The notes under the pieces: model-generated
The model's input: the letters and a program-made list of their open reading frames with translations, nothing else
The model's database searches: none
What the model was told of the DNA's origin: nothing
Shown: piece after piece, positions 26,195 to 35,200 of the stretch
Layout: every line of letters starts with the position of its first letter
How positions within the stretch are numbered: the first letter of the stretch is position 1
Program-made: the position numbers and the translations under genes
Source: Lachnospiraceae bacterium
GTDB lineage: Bacteria; Bacillota; Clostridia; Lachnospirales; Lachnospiraceae
Assembly (NCBI GenBank): GCA_910574185.1
Contig: CAJSZQ010000001.1
Location: 1 to 64,000, forward strand
Direction of reading: 5' to 3'
DNA length: 64,000 bases

Positions 26195-26306
26195 CCAAAT
26201 CCCCCTTTCCATCGGAGAGCCTGTTAATCTGCAGCACGCACATACACGCCACGCCGCACATCCCTCCGAGCGTTGTGCCGAGGGCGAAGAACAATAAATC
26301 TCTCAT
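26142..26306 (-). CDS. DUF3789-like small membrane protein
   Basis: 54 residues, starting MRDLLFFALGTTLGGMCGVA and continuing with a cysteine-rich hydrophobic segment, then LQINRLSDGKGD. This is one membrane helix followed by a charged tail, as in the DUF3789 family that often sits upstream of mobC in Clostridia ICEs. AAGGAG lies upstream. The 3' end overlaps the start of mobC by 53 nt in another frame. The role is unknown. Confidence 0.6.
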   Translation of the reverse strand: MRDLLFFALGTTLGGMCGVACMCVLQINRLSDGKGDLDAETKRADTVPTDRGRS

Positions 26307-26357
26307 CCTTAAAAACTCCTTTCTTCCTGCCGCACTCTGGCGGCGGTCTTTTCCACG

Positions 26358-26440
26358 GGGTATTAGGGGAGCTTTCCCCTAACAAGCGAATTTTGTTTCC
26401 ATCGGCAGATGGATAACCAAATTCAGTGCTTGGTAAGACG
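26358..26440. other. Candidate transfer origin (oriT)
   Basis: Non-coding region upstream of mobC and the relaxase. It contains TTAGGGGA and TCCCCTAA (26363-26382), the arms CCATC and GATGG with loop GGCA, and outer imperfect arms around CAAGCGAATTTTG and CAAATTCAGTGCTTG. Nested inverted repeats next to mobC are the usual setting of MOBP oriT sites. The nick site cannot be assigned. Confidence 0.4.
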
Positions 26441-26445
26441 TGTCT

Positions 26446-26736
26446 TTAATCCCCGCCCCCGCAACAGCATCCTTTACACATCATTCTGAAGCACGGACAT
26501 TCCGAACAACAATCGTCCTCAAAATCCTCTCCCTCGGATTCGCTTTCTTCCCCTGCGTCCTCCATAGGGTCGTTAATCTCGGCTTCGCCGCAGACAAAAT
26601 CCCCGTCGGAAAACCTCACAAGGTCGGTGTCAAACAGGATAATCTTTAACTTCTCCGCCGCCTGTTCGGGGCTGTCGGCATGGATGGAAACGGTCTTTGC
26701 ATAGTGGGCGACGAGGGTCACTTCATAATTTTTCAA
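26446..26736 (-). CDS. PcfM/DpnD-like small acidic protein
   Basis: 96 residues. It begins MKNYEVTLVAHYAKTVSIHA, a PcfM/DpnD-like fold that usually has paired beta strands and a helix (SPEQAAEKLKIILFDT). The second half is very acidic and ends in a cysteine cluster (CCSECPCFRMMCKGCCCGGG) that may bind metal. The cysteine tail is striking; its purpose is unknown. Confidence 0.6.
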   Translation of the reverse strand: MKNYEVTLVAHYAKTVSIHADSPEQAAEKLKIILFDTDLVRFSDGDFVCGEAEINDPMEDAGEESESEGEDFEDDCCSECPCFRMMCKGCCCGGGD

Positions 26737-26809
26737 TCGGTCTTTCCTCCCTTTCAGTCTGAAATTTTGTTGTGGTTACGGTCATTTTTTGCTGAAAATC
26801 TTCATTCAG

Positions 26810-27799
26810 TCAGCGGGCATCCCTCCTCTCACGGCTCGGTTTCTGCCTTGCAATCCCCAGATAGGACATTAAAAAATCGTTGAAGTCCTTTCCGATTGGC
26901 GGCGGTTCATCAACGATTCGGTAGTCTTTCTGCAACAATTCTTTCAAAGCGGCGGTACATAACCGACCTGCCCTGTCCTTATCCAGATGCAGAAATATGG
27001 TCTTGATTTGTGGGTTTGCTTTTAAAAAAGTCGTGAGGGCAACGGGGATTTTGCTTTCTTTCAGCTCTTTCTTCGGCTGGTACACGCCCGACAGGGAGAG
27101 AAGATTCTCCGTCTTATAATCCTTTCCCCCGCATTTTAAATAGGTGGCGTAGGATAATAAATCAATGGCAGCCTCAAATAAATGCACGGCGTCGGTCGGC
27201 TCTTTTGCCAGAAGTCGAAACGAATACCGCTTGTCGCTGCCTGATGCGTCCCGCTTAAAGTTCCCCATTGTGCCACGGCAGGCGGCGTATTTTGGCGTCC
27301 CGCTTTCATCTTTCCCAATAAAAACGGCGTTGTGGTAGTCGGCACTCTCGAAAATAATCCCCTCGGCAATGCACTCTTGGATAATCTGATAGTCAATGCC
27401 ACGCCCGAAAAGATACTCCATCACTCTGCCGCAGTCCTTATTTTTCGGCGGCAGGAGAAGCACCTTTGGCTCGTCTTTCTTCACGGCAGGGGGCGGCGGC
27501 TTCCAGTCCGCCATTGTCTGCCCCGTGAGGGTTTCCACGGCTTCCACGAAGCCGTATTCTTTGACTTTCATCAGATAGTCGAGGGCAGAATAGCCGCCGA
27601 AGCCCCTCGACCACCAGTACCATTTGCCGTTGGAAATCTTCAAGCTGTCATGCTCGGCGGTACAATAGACGTTCGTCGTGCCTTTGACTTTGACAAGGTT
27701 GCTCGGCTCGTAGGCTCTAAGATAAGACAACAAATCTATCTGCCTTGCCTGCTCAAGCACGTCGGGGTCAATCTGCACATAAGGTCTGTTACCTCTCAT
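26810..27799 (-). CDS. TOPRIM/DUF3991 primase-like protein
   Basis: 329 residues. The N-terminus (VLEQARQIDLLSYLRAYEPS, then TNVYCTAEHDSLKISNGKWY and RGFGGYSALDYLMKV) is the zinc-finger-less primase-type DUF3991 region. The C-terminal TOPRIM domain has IKTIFLHLDKDRAGR and a glutamate near LFEAAIDLLSY. It probably primes complementary-strand synthesis after transfer. A hairpin leader resembling the one before parA precedes its ribosome site. Confidence 0.75.
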   Translation of the reverse strand: MRGNRPYVQIDPDVLEQARQIDLLSYLRAYEPSNLVKVKGTTNVYCTAEHDSLKISNGKWYWWSRGFGGYSALDYLMKVKEYGFVEAVETLTGQTMADWKPPPPAVKKDEPKVLLLPPKNKDCGRVMEYLFGRGIDYQIIQECIAEGIIFESADYHNAVFIGKDESGTPKYAACRGTMGNFKRDASGSDKRYSFRLLAKEPTDAVHLFEAAIDLLSYATYLKCGGKDYKTENLLSLSGVYQPKKELKESKIPVALTTFLKANPQIKTIFLHLDKDRAGRLCTAALKELLQKDYRIVDEPPPIGKDFNDFLMSYLGIARQKPSRERRDAR

Positions 27800-27823
27800 T
27801 CAAATAAAAATCACCTCCAAAAA

Positions 27824-27867
27824 TAGATTTAGCCGAGGGATTTTCGTTGTGAAAACCTCTCGGCTAT
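27824..27867 (-). promoter_or_regulatory. Hairpin leader of the primase gene
   Basis: On the minus strand TAGCCGAGAGG and CCCTCGGCTA form a stem, followed by AATCTATTTTTGGAGG, which carries the ribosome site. The same layout (ACATAGCC stem, GGCTAAATCTAT, then GGAGG) precedes parA. It may act as an attenuator or a protein-binding leader. Confidence 0.45.
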
Positions 27868-27871
27868 GTAA
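27855..27871. repeat. Direct repeat, left copy, flanking protease cargo
   Basis: ACCTCTCGGCTATGTAA occurs here and at 28763-28779, on either side of the protease gene. This copy forms one arm of the primase leader hairpin; the other copy has lost its partner arm. Confidence 0.75.
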
Positions 27872-27888
27872 GTTTCTCAGCAAAACAT

Positions 27889-28701
27889 TTATTCTAATTT
27901 TAAAACTTCTGATTCATAACTATCTATTAACTCTTGAATAATATGTGATTTCCATACTCGCCCTAATTGAGCATCACCTTTATTTTCACTATCTGCACCA
28001 ATCCTCCCAGAATATATTCCAACAAGTTTTGTCTTGTGCTTACTGACCCTTTTTTCTTTTTCGCTAATTATAGTAGCAGGTCTATCTTTGTATAATACTA
28101 CTGGCGAACCAGACATTCCTGATTTAGTTGCAGTATCTGCAAAAAAATATGGTAAATCATCAACATCTAATTCTGGTTCGCTTGCAACACTCGCCCTTTT
28201 CCAGATTGGAATATATCCAGTTTGTTTTCCAAAAGGAAATCCAATTATATAAATTTCGGATGCTACTTCCAAATCAATTTGCTCATTAAATGGTTCTTCT
28301 GCATCTTCTACGGTTATATAACTACCTTTCATTTCATGCAAAGGGATTACAGCAACATCAATCATTCTGCCATTTTTTTGCATTCCATACCACAATTCAT
28401 TGCCATCTCTGTCTATTAAATCAACATCCATATAGAAATCATCATCATAACTTATAGTAGAATTTTCCCCCTCTCTTGGCACATACACACGCAATTTATT
28501 AGGAACACTCCCCATTTCATTCAAACATTTCTTAGTGTCAGCATTTCGTCCACTCACCACATGCCAATTCGTTACTAAATATATCTTATCTTTCCTTTTC
28601 GTGAAAAAACAAGTAGCATTAGATAATTTTATATCATCAAAAAACATATCTACATAATATGATGCCATAGAGTATGGATTAACTGTAATTACCTTATTCA
28701 T
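27889..28701 (-). CDS. Trypsin-like serine protease (cargo)
   Basis: 270 residues without signal peptide. The triad of a trypsin-like fold is visible: TNWHVVSG (H47), RMIDVAVIPL (D115) and TKSGMSGSPVV (S197). YIIGFPFGKQTGYIPIWKRA precedes the serine. The protein looks cytoplasmic, which is unusual for a secreted-type protease but usual for proteases in phage-defence genes. The gene is much more AT-rich than the ICE backbone and is bracketed by a 17-bp direct repeat, so it is a late insertion. It stands alone, with its own promoter-like TATAATG region upstream. A house-keeping HtrA-like role is unlikely because no PDZ domain is present. Confidence 0.75.
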   Translation of the reverse strand: MNKVITVNPYSMASYYVDMFFDDIKLSNATCFFTKRKDKIYLVTNWHVVSGRNADTKKCLNEMGSVPNKLRVYVPREGENSTISYDDDFYMDVDLIDRDGNELWYGMQKNGRMIDVAVIPLHEMKGSYITVEDAEEPFNEQIDLEVASEIYIIGFPFGKQTGYIPIWKRASVASEPELDVDDLPYFFADTATKSGMSGSPVVLYKDRPATIISEKEKRVSKHKTKLVGIYSGRIGADSENKGDAQLGRVWKSHIIQELIDSYESEVLKLE

Positions 28702-28762
28702 ATCTTTCTTAGTCTCCTTAAAAAATTTGTTTTCATTATACTACATAAATACAAAATTTTCC

Positions 28763-28779
28763 ACCTCTCGGCTATGTAA
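28763..28779. repeat. Direct repeat, right copy, flanking protease cargo
   Basis: Second copy of ACCTCTCGGCTATGTAA. The 908-bp offset between the copies equals the cargo segment. Confidence 0.75.
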
Positions 28780-28810
28780 AAGACGGCATCAGCTTCACAC
28801 CGACACCGCC
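28773..28810 (-). terminator. Terminator after the gene at 28828
   Basis: On the minus strand GGCGGTGTC and GATGCCGTC pair over 9 positions, including G-U pairs, with TTTT next. It sits 18 nt past the stop of the small gene upstream and would isolate the protease cargo. Confidence 0.5.
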
Positions 28811-28827
28811 TTTTTTCGGTCAGTCCG

Positions 28828-29157
28828 TTATAAAATCCCTGCCTTTTTCAGATACCCCACGCTGTCATAACATCCACGGAAATAGACCGACTGCATCTCC
28901 ATGTCTGTAAGTTTGTTCCTAAACTCCATCACTTTAATCAGTGCGGCACATTCTTCCTCGGTCAGTTCCACCGCCGTTTCCGTGTCAAACACGCCTAAAA
29001 CTTTCGGATATTTTTCATAAAGGCTCTCAATCTCGGCTCTTATGGCACGGTATTCCTCGTTTTCTCTGGACAACTTTGTGATGGCAGAGCCGAGATATTC
29101 ATTAAAAACATTGTCATGAACATCTACAAAAGTTTCAAATCTGAACGCATCAGACAT
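28828..29157 (-). CDS. Small conserved ICE protein
   Basis: 109 residues. It begins MSDAFRFETFVDVHDNVFNE and has helical segments SRENEEYRAIRAEIESLYEK and ECAALIKVMEFRNKLTDMEM, ending in SVGYLKKAGIL. It resembles small helical accessory proteins that follow the giant helicase gene in Tn1549-type elements (DUF6664 or transfer-assisting type). I cannot assign a function. Confidence 0.6.
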   Translation of the reverse strand: MSDAFRFETFVDVHDNVFNEYLGSAITKLSRENEEYRAIRAEIESLYEKYPKVLGVFDTETAVELTEEECAALIKVMEFRNKLTDMEMQSVYFRGCYDSVGYLKKAGIL

Positions 29158-29236
29158 TCTTCCTCACCTCCGATTTTTTCTAATCGTCCTTTATTATAAT
29201 ACCCCAAATTCAGCAGTACAAATGTGCAAACTGGAT

Positions 29237-32200
29237 TTAACGCTCCCTGTCCGTGCATTTTTTCTCTGGCTGCTCATCGTTCTGCTCTGGCTCATCGTCA
29301 ATAACAGACTTGTCTTTTTCATTTAGATTCAATTCGATGTTGAGTGCGTTGAGCCGCTTCGTCTTTTCTTTCAGCTCATTTTCAAAGGCAAACGGCTTCT
29401 CCACTTCCTTTTTCGCGGTTTCAAGCTGTGCGATGGTTTCGTCCTTTCTCGTCTTGGCGGCTTCCAGTCGGGCAGGAAGCTTGGCAATCTCATTCTCGAT
29501 TCGGGTCAGATTTCCGAGGGCGTCCACGCCTAATTCCACCTTGTACTTTCTCATTCCACATAAGTTTAGGCAATAACAGGTGTTGACAGTATCATAGAAA
29601 ACCTCCATCTGGAAGCCACGGTAGTTGCCGATTTGTATCGGCTGTGACAGCGGGTTTTCCTTGCAGATGGCAAGCAGCATCTCGCCTGCGTCCGCTTTTT
29701 CTTTGTAGGTCACGCCGTTTAAGGTCATTGGGCAGAACTTGTCCTCGCCCTGCGGCATGTGCTGGCTGGCAATTTTGGCATCATTCCCATATCCTACAAT
29801 GCGTTCCCCATACTCCTTAATCTCCTGCGGGTAGTGCTTCAGTATCCTGTCCTCAAGGTCGTAATGCTCGGAAAGGTAGCTCTGCTTCAAGACTTTCAGC
29901 TTCGCCACCTGCATGTCCAAATCCATTTTTTCCTTGAAACGCTCATCGCCCGTAGCCAGCATTTTTACCTCCGCAAAGGAGAGGGCAACCTCATCCACGT
30001 CCTCGGCAGAACGCACAGGGCTTTTGCTCGTCATTATCTGGGAGATGAATTTCTGCTTTCCCTCGACGAGCTGATAGAGGTACGCATCAAATGTCTGTTC
30101 CGTTACATAACGGTAAACTTCAACCTCTGGGAACATATTTCCCTGACGTTCAATCCTCCCCTGGCGTTGTTCTAAACACGATGGTTTCCACGGGCAGTCG
30201 AGATTATGGATGGCAATCAGTCTGTCCTGCACATTTGTACCCGCACCCATCTTCTGGGTAGAGCCAAACAATACACGCACTTCGCCGCTCCTTACCTTTG
30301 CAAACATCTCTTTTTTCTGTGCGTCAGTATTCGCTTCGTGGATAAACCGCACCTGCTCCGCAGGGATGCCACGCTGTATGAGTTTTTTCCTCATGTCATC
30401 ATAAACATTTTCAAACTGGTCGGGCAGCATCTCAAAGACATTTTCTCTGACTTCCTGCATCTCTATTATCTTTTTCTTGGCAGGTGTCGATAAATCACAA
30501 AAGACGAGTTGTGCCGCCTTTGTGTCGGCGTGTTCTTCCCAGATGCGGTAGATATTGTCCACGCAGGCGTTGACTTTGCTGTTTGGGTCGTCTGGCAGCA
30601 TCGGGTCAATCAACCTCTGGTCTAAGGCAAGCTGCCGCCCATCGTTTGTCACTTTGAGCATATTATCAAATTGGGGCTTGACGAGCCTTGCACGGATTTT
30701 CTCTGCCCGCTTCGCAAGCCCCGCCACCATTTCCGTCTGGATTTGGCTCGGCTTGGTCTTGATGTTGTGGTAATTGACCTTTGGCACGGGGAGCTTTAGC
30801 ATATCGGCGGTCTGGATGTCCGCAACCTCACGGAACATCTGCATCAATTCTGGCAGGTTGTAAAACTTCGCAAACCTCGTCTTGGCTCGGTAATTCGTCC
30901 CCTCTGGGGCAAGTTCCAGAGCCGTGACCGTTTCGCCGAACGTGGAAGCCCAACTGTCAAAATGCTGCAACCCGTTCCTTGCGAGGGTGTCATACTGCAA
31001 GTACCTCTGCACGGAATACATCTCGACCATCGAGTTTGAGACGGGCGTCCCCGTTGCGAAAACCACGCCACGGTTGCCCGTGATTTCGTCCAGATAGCGG
31101 CATTTCATAAAGAGGTCGGAGCTTTTCTGGGCTTCGGTCTGGGCTATGCCGCCCACGTTCCGCATCTTGGTAAATAAATAGAGGTTCTTATAAAAATGGC
31201 TCTCATCTATAAAGAGCCTGTCTATGCCCAATTCCTCAAAGTTTATCACGCTGTCTTTCCGCTTGGTGTCGTTCAGTTTGTCGAGCTTCGCCTTGATTGC
31301 TTTCCTTGTTTTCATGAGCTGCTTGACCGTGAACTGCTCCCCGCGGGACGCCTGCACGTCGTCAATGCCACGCTCAATATCGTCAAGCTGGCGCATGAGC
31401 TGTTCCCTCTGGCGTTCCTCGCTGATGGGGATTTTCTCGAACTGACTATGCCCGATAATCACCGCATCATACGCCCCCGTCGCAATCCTGCCGCAGAACT
31501 TCTTGCGGTTTCCCGTTTCAAAATCCCGCTTGGTCGTGACAAGGATGTTGGCACTTGGGTAGAGCCGTAAATATTCCGACGCCCACTGCCCGACAAGGTG
31601 GTTCGGCACAACAAACATGGATTTCTGGCATAAGCCGAGCCGTTTGCTTTCCTGTGCGGCGGCTACCATTTCAAAGGTTTTCCCCGCACCTACCTTGTGG
31701 GCAAGGAGCGTGTTGCCGCCGTAGAGGATATGGGCAATCGCATTTACTTGATGCGGTCTTAGCTGGATTTCTGGGCTGATGCCGCCGAACGTGATATGGC
31801 TTCCGTCATATTCACGGGGGCGGATGGAATTGAATGTGTCATTGTAGTAGCGTACAAGCCTGTTCCTGCGCTCTGGGTCTTTCCATATCCAGTCTTGGAA
31901 CGCCTGCTTTATCACCTCCTGCTTTGCCTGCGCCGCCGTGGTTTCCTTATGGTTCAGCACCGCTTTTTTATTGTTGTGTTCATCGTAAACATAGTCAAAG
32001 ATGCGGGTGTCACGGAGATTTAAGGTGTCCTCCATGATGCGGTATGCGCTTGCCCGCTTCGTGCCGTAAGTGCTGTCCGCCTTGACATTCCCAATGTCGG
32101 AACTCTTATTCTCAATGAACCAGTCCCCGTTATATGCCGTGTAGCGTACTTTCAATCTGCCCGCCGCATAGCTTGAGGGCGTTAAAAGCTCCATCATGAA

Positions 32201-35200
32201 CTGCTGTATATCCTCCTGCGGTATCCATGTCGTGCCGAGACGGACGGAGATTTCGCTTGCAGGCAAATCCTTTGGGATGACCTTTTCCAGAGCCGCCACG
32301 TTGACTGTAAGCTCTGGGTCTGACTTTGCCGCTATCCCTGCAATTTTCAGTTTCTCCCGCACATTCCCCGACAAATACTCGTCTGCGGTCACATACCTTG
32401 CAGACTCGGATGACGGCACTTTATAGATTACACCCTGCAATTCCTTGATGATTTCTTCCTCTGACCTGCAGGTGAGCCGTGCCATATACTCTAAATCGAC
32501 ACGGGCTTTCTCCCCGATAGAGAGGGCGAGGGCTTCACTGGCGGTTTCCACAAAGGTCACTTCTCGGTGGGGCTTTATCGTCCGTTTCGTGAACATATCC
32601 GCCTTGCGTTTGAATTTCCCCTCATCGTCAAGCACTTCAAGGGAACAGAGTAAGAAATAACTTTCATCCGCCGCAAAAGCGAGGTAGTTCCCCCTGCTGT
32701 TAATCAAGCCGTACTTTTTGGTAAAGGCATCGTATAATCGGTTTAGGTTTTCCTGCTCGGTCTGTATCATTTCCTCTGGGCAGTCGTCGGTCTGGTATTG
32801 GATGAGCTTCCTCACGCAGTCACGGATTTCCAGCAGCCCCTTGATGCGGCTCTCCGCCGTCATGGACACGTTTGCAGGGGTCATCTCGTTATTCTCTCGG
32901 AAGTAGACTTTGCCGCCCACAAGGGCAAACGAGAAGTTCCGCACGTTCGGGTCGGCGGGGATGGCTTTCTCATTCTCATCGGATATTTCGTCAATCCCAA
33001 CATCCTGCTCCGTGATTTCGCCGTCTATCCGCTGCATGGCTTCATGGAGAAGCCCCGCAAGCGGCACGTCTGGGTAGGCTTTGCAGGCACTGTCCATGCC
33101 GAACCTTGTGCTTTCCATCCTCATCTCGCCAAGTGCCATCTCTGGATGCTGGACAAAGTAGCTGTTCATCGTGATTCCATTTGCATCTGTGTCAAGGTGT
33201 ACCCACTCTGGCTCAATGTCAATTATATTGTCACGCTTTTGCAGGATAAGGATGTCGCTCGTGACCTCCGTTCCTGCATTTGCCCGAAACGTATTGTCGG
33301 GAAGCCTTACCGCCCCTAAAAGCTCGGCTCTCTGTGCAATATACTTCCGCACCTCTGGGCTTGCCTTGTCCATCGTCCCCTTAGAGGTGATGAACATCAC
33401 AACGCCGCCTGCCCGCACTTTATCCAGAGCCTTTGCAATAAAATAGTCGTGGATTAGGAACTTCTGGGCATTATAGCGGCTGTCGTTGACTTTGAACTCC
33501 CCGAACGGGATGTTGCCAAGCACCACGTCAAAATGATTGTCTGGGAGCTTCGTTTCCTCAAATCCCTCAATGGCGATGCTGGCTTTCTGGTAAAGCTGCT
33601 TTGCAATCCTGCCCGATAACGGGTCAATCTCAATGCCGTGCAGCTTTGATTTCTCCATGCTGTCGGGCAGAAGCCCTAAGAAATTACCCGTGCCGCAGGA
33701 CGGCTCCAAGATGTTTCCCTGTGAAAATCCCAGACGGTCAAGTGCTTCATACATCGCCTTGATAACGACGGGCGGCGTATAAAATGCGGTCAGCGTGGAT
33801 TCCATAGCGGCATGGTATTCCTCATCGGAGAGTGCGACTTTCAGTTCCTTATACTCATTTGCCCATGCCGCATTGTTCCCGTCAAACGCCATCGACAGAC
33901 CGCCCCACCCGACATACTTTGCAAGGGTTTCCTGTTCTTCGGGCGTGGCAAGGCGGTTTTCTATCTGAAGGTCATGGAGAAGCCTTATTGCGGACATGTT
34001 GTTGCGGAACTTCTCTTTTGCTCCGCCAACGCCTAAATTATCATCGGTAATGCGGTAGTTACGGCGGTCGGCGGAGAGGGGGAGCAGCTTATAGGCGTTC
34101 AGAGTGCCTTTCTGGTAACTGTCCGCATATCTGCGGAACTCATCATCGGGCATTGCCGCAAGCTGTTTCAGCCACTCATCCGAAGCAATCCCCACAAGGC
34201 TGTCGCCGTTCTTATCCATGAAAAGGGTATTTATATCCTCTTCCAATGCGGCATGTCCCGCACTGTCTTTTGCCTTTTCCAGTTTGGAGCGGAGCGTGTT
34301 TGCCAGATTGTGGCTCTGGGGTTTCTGCTCTGGCTCGTCAAATTTTATCTTCTCCACCACAATGTCATAAGGAAGCCCATTCTCCACGGCGGGGTATTCC
34401 GCCACGGTTTCCGTGGTCGGCTTTGCGGGGGATTCTGATTTTTCTTCGGTCGGTATTTCGTTCTGTGCCTGTCTTTGCTGTTGGTTCTGTTCTTTTTCCT
34501 GCTCCAAGAGCCTGCGGACATAGCCCACTTTCTCCACACGGTTTATCGGGAAGCCTACGCTATTCTGAAATGTGACGTCACGCATGGAAACATCGCCGCT
34601 GATTTTCCCGACGCTCTCGATAAGATAACGGCGGTTGTCAATCATAAGCTCTTTGCCGATAAGGTCAGAATTATCCTGCGTCCTGTCTGTTCCAGTCTGG
34701 GCAGGCTCTAATTTCTGCCGTCCCTCACGCTCCGCATGATTTAAAGTGTCGGCGTATTCCTGCGCTTCTTCCTCGTTTTCAAACGTCTGGTAGATGCCGC
34801 CTACGTCGTAATATCGGTCGGCACTGTCCTCTGGGGCTTCGTTATTCCGTATGATAAACTGGTCGGCAAAGGCATCGGAAGTCTGCTCTACCGTGTAATG
34901 GGGCTTCTGTTCTGTTTCATCGGAGATAATGTCTGGGCTTGGGTTTTCAGCCGCTTTTGCGTTTTCTTCCCGATAGAACGGCTCAAGCTGTTCCTCCGTC
35001 AAAGACACTAAATCGTGGTAGTACAGATTGGAAAGTGCGTTCTGGATAAGGTCGGCAAGGTCGCTGTACTGCGTATATTCTGCAAGAACGCCGTCCACAT
35101 ACGTTTCCATGCGGTACTGCAAGAGGTTGACGGATGCCTGTATCCCGTGCAAGCCGTCCTCGGTATTCCGAAAGGCAATCTTGACGTTGGATAAATCCGT

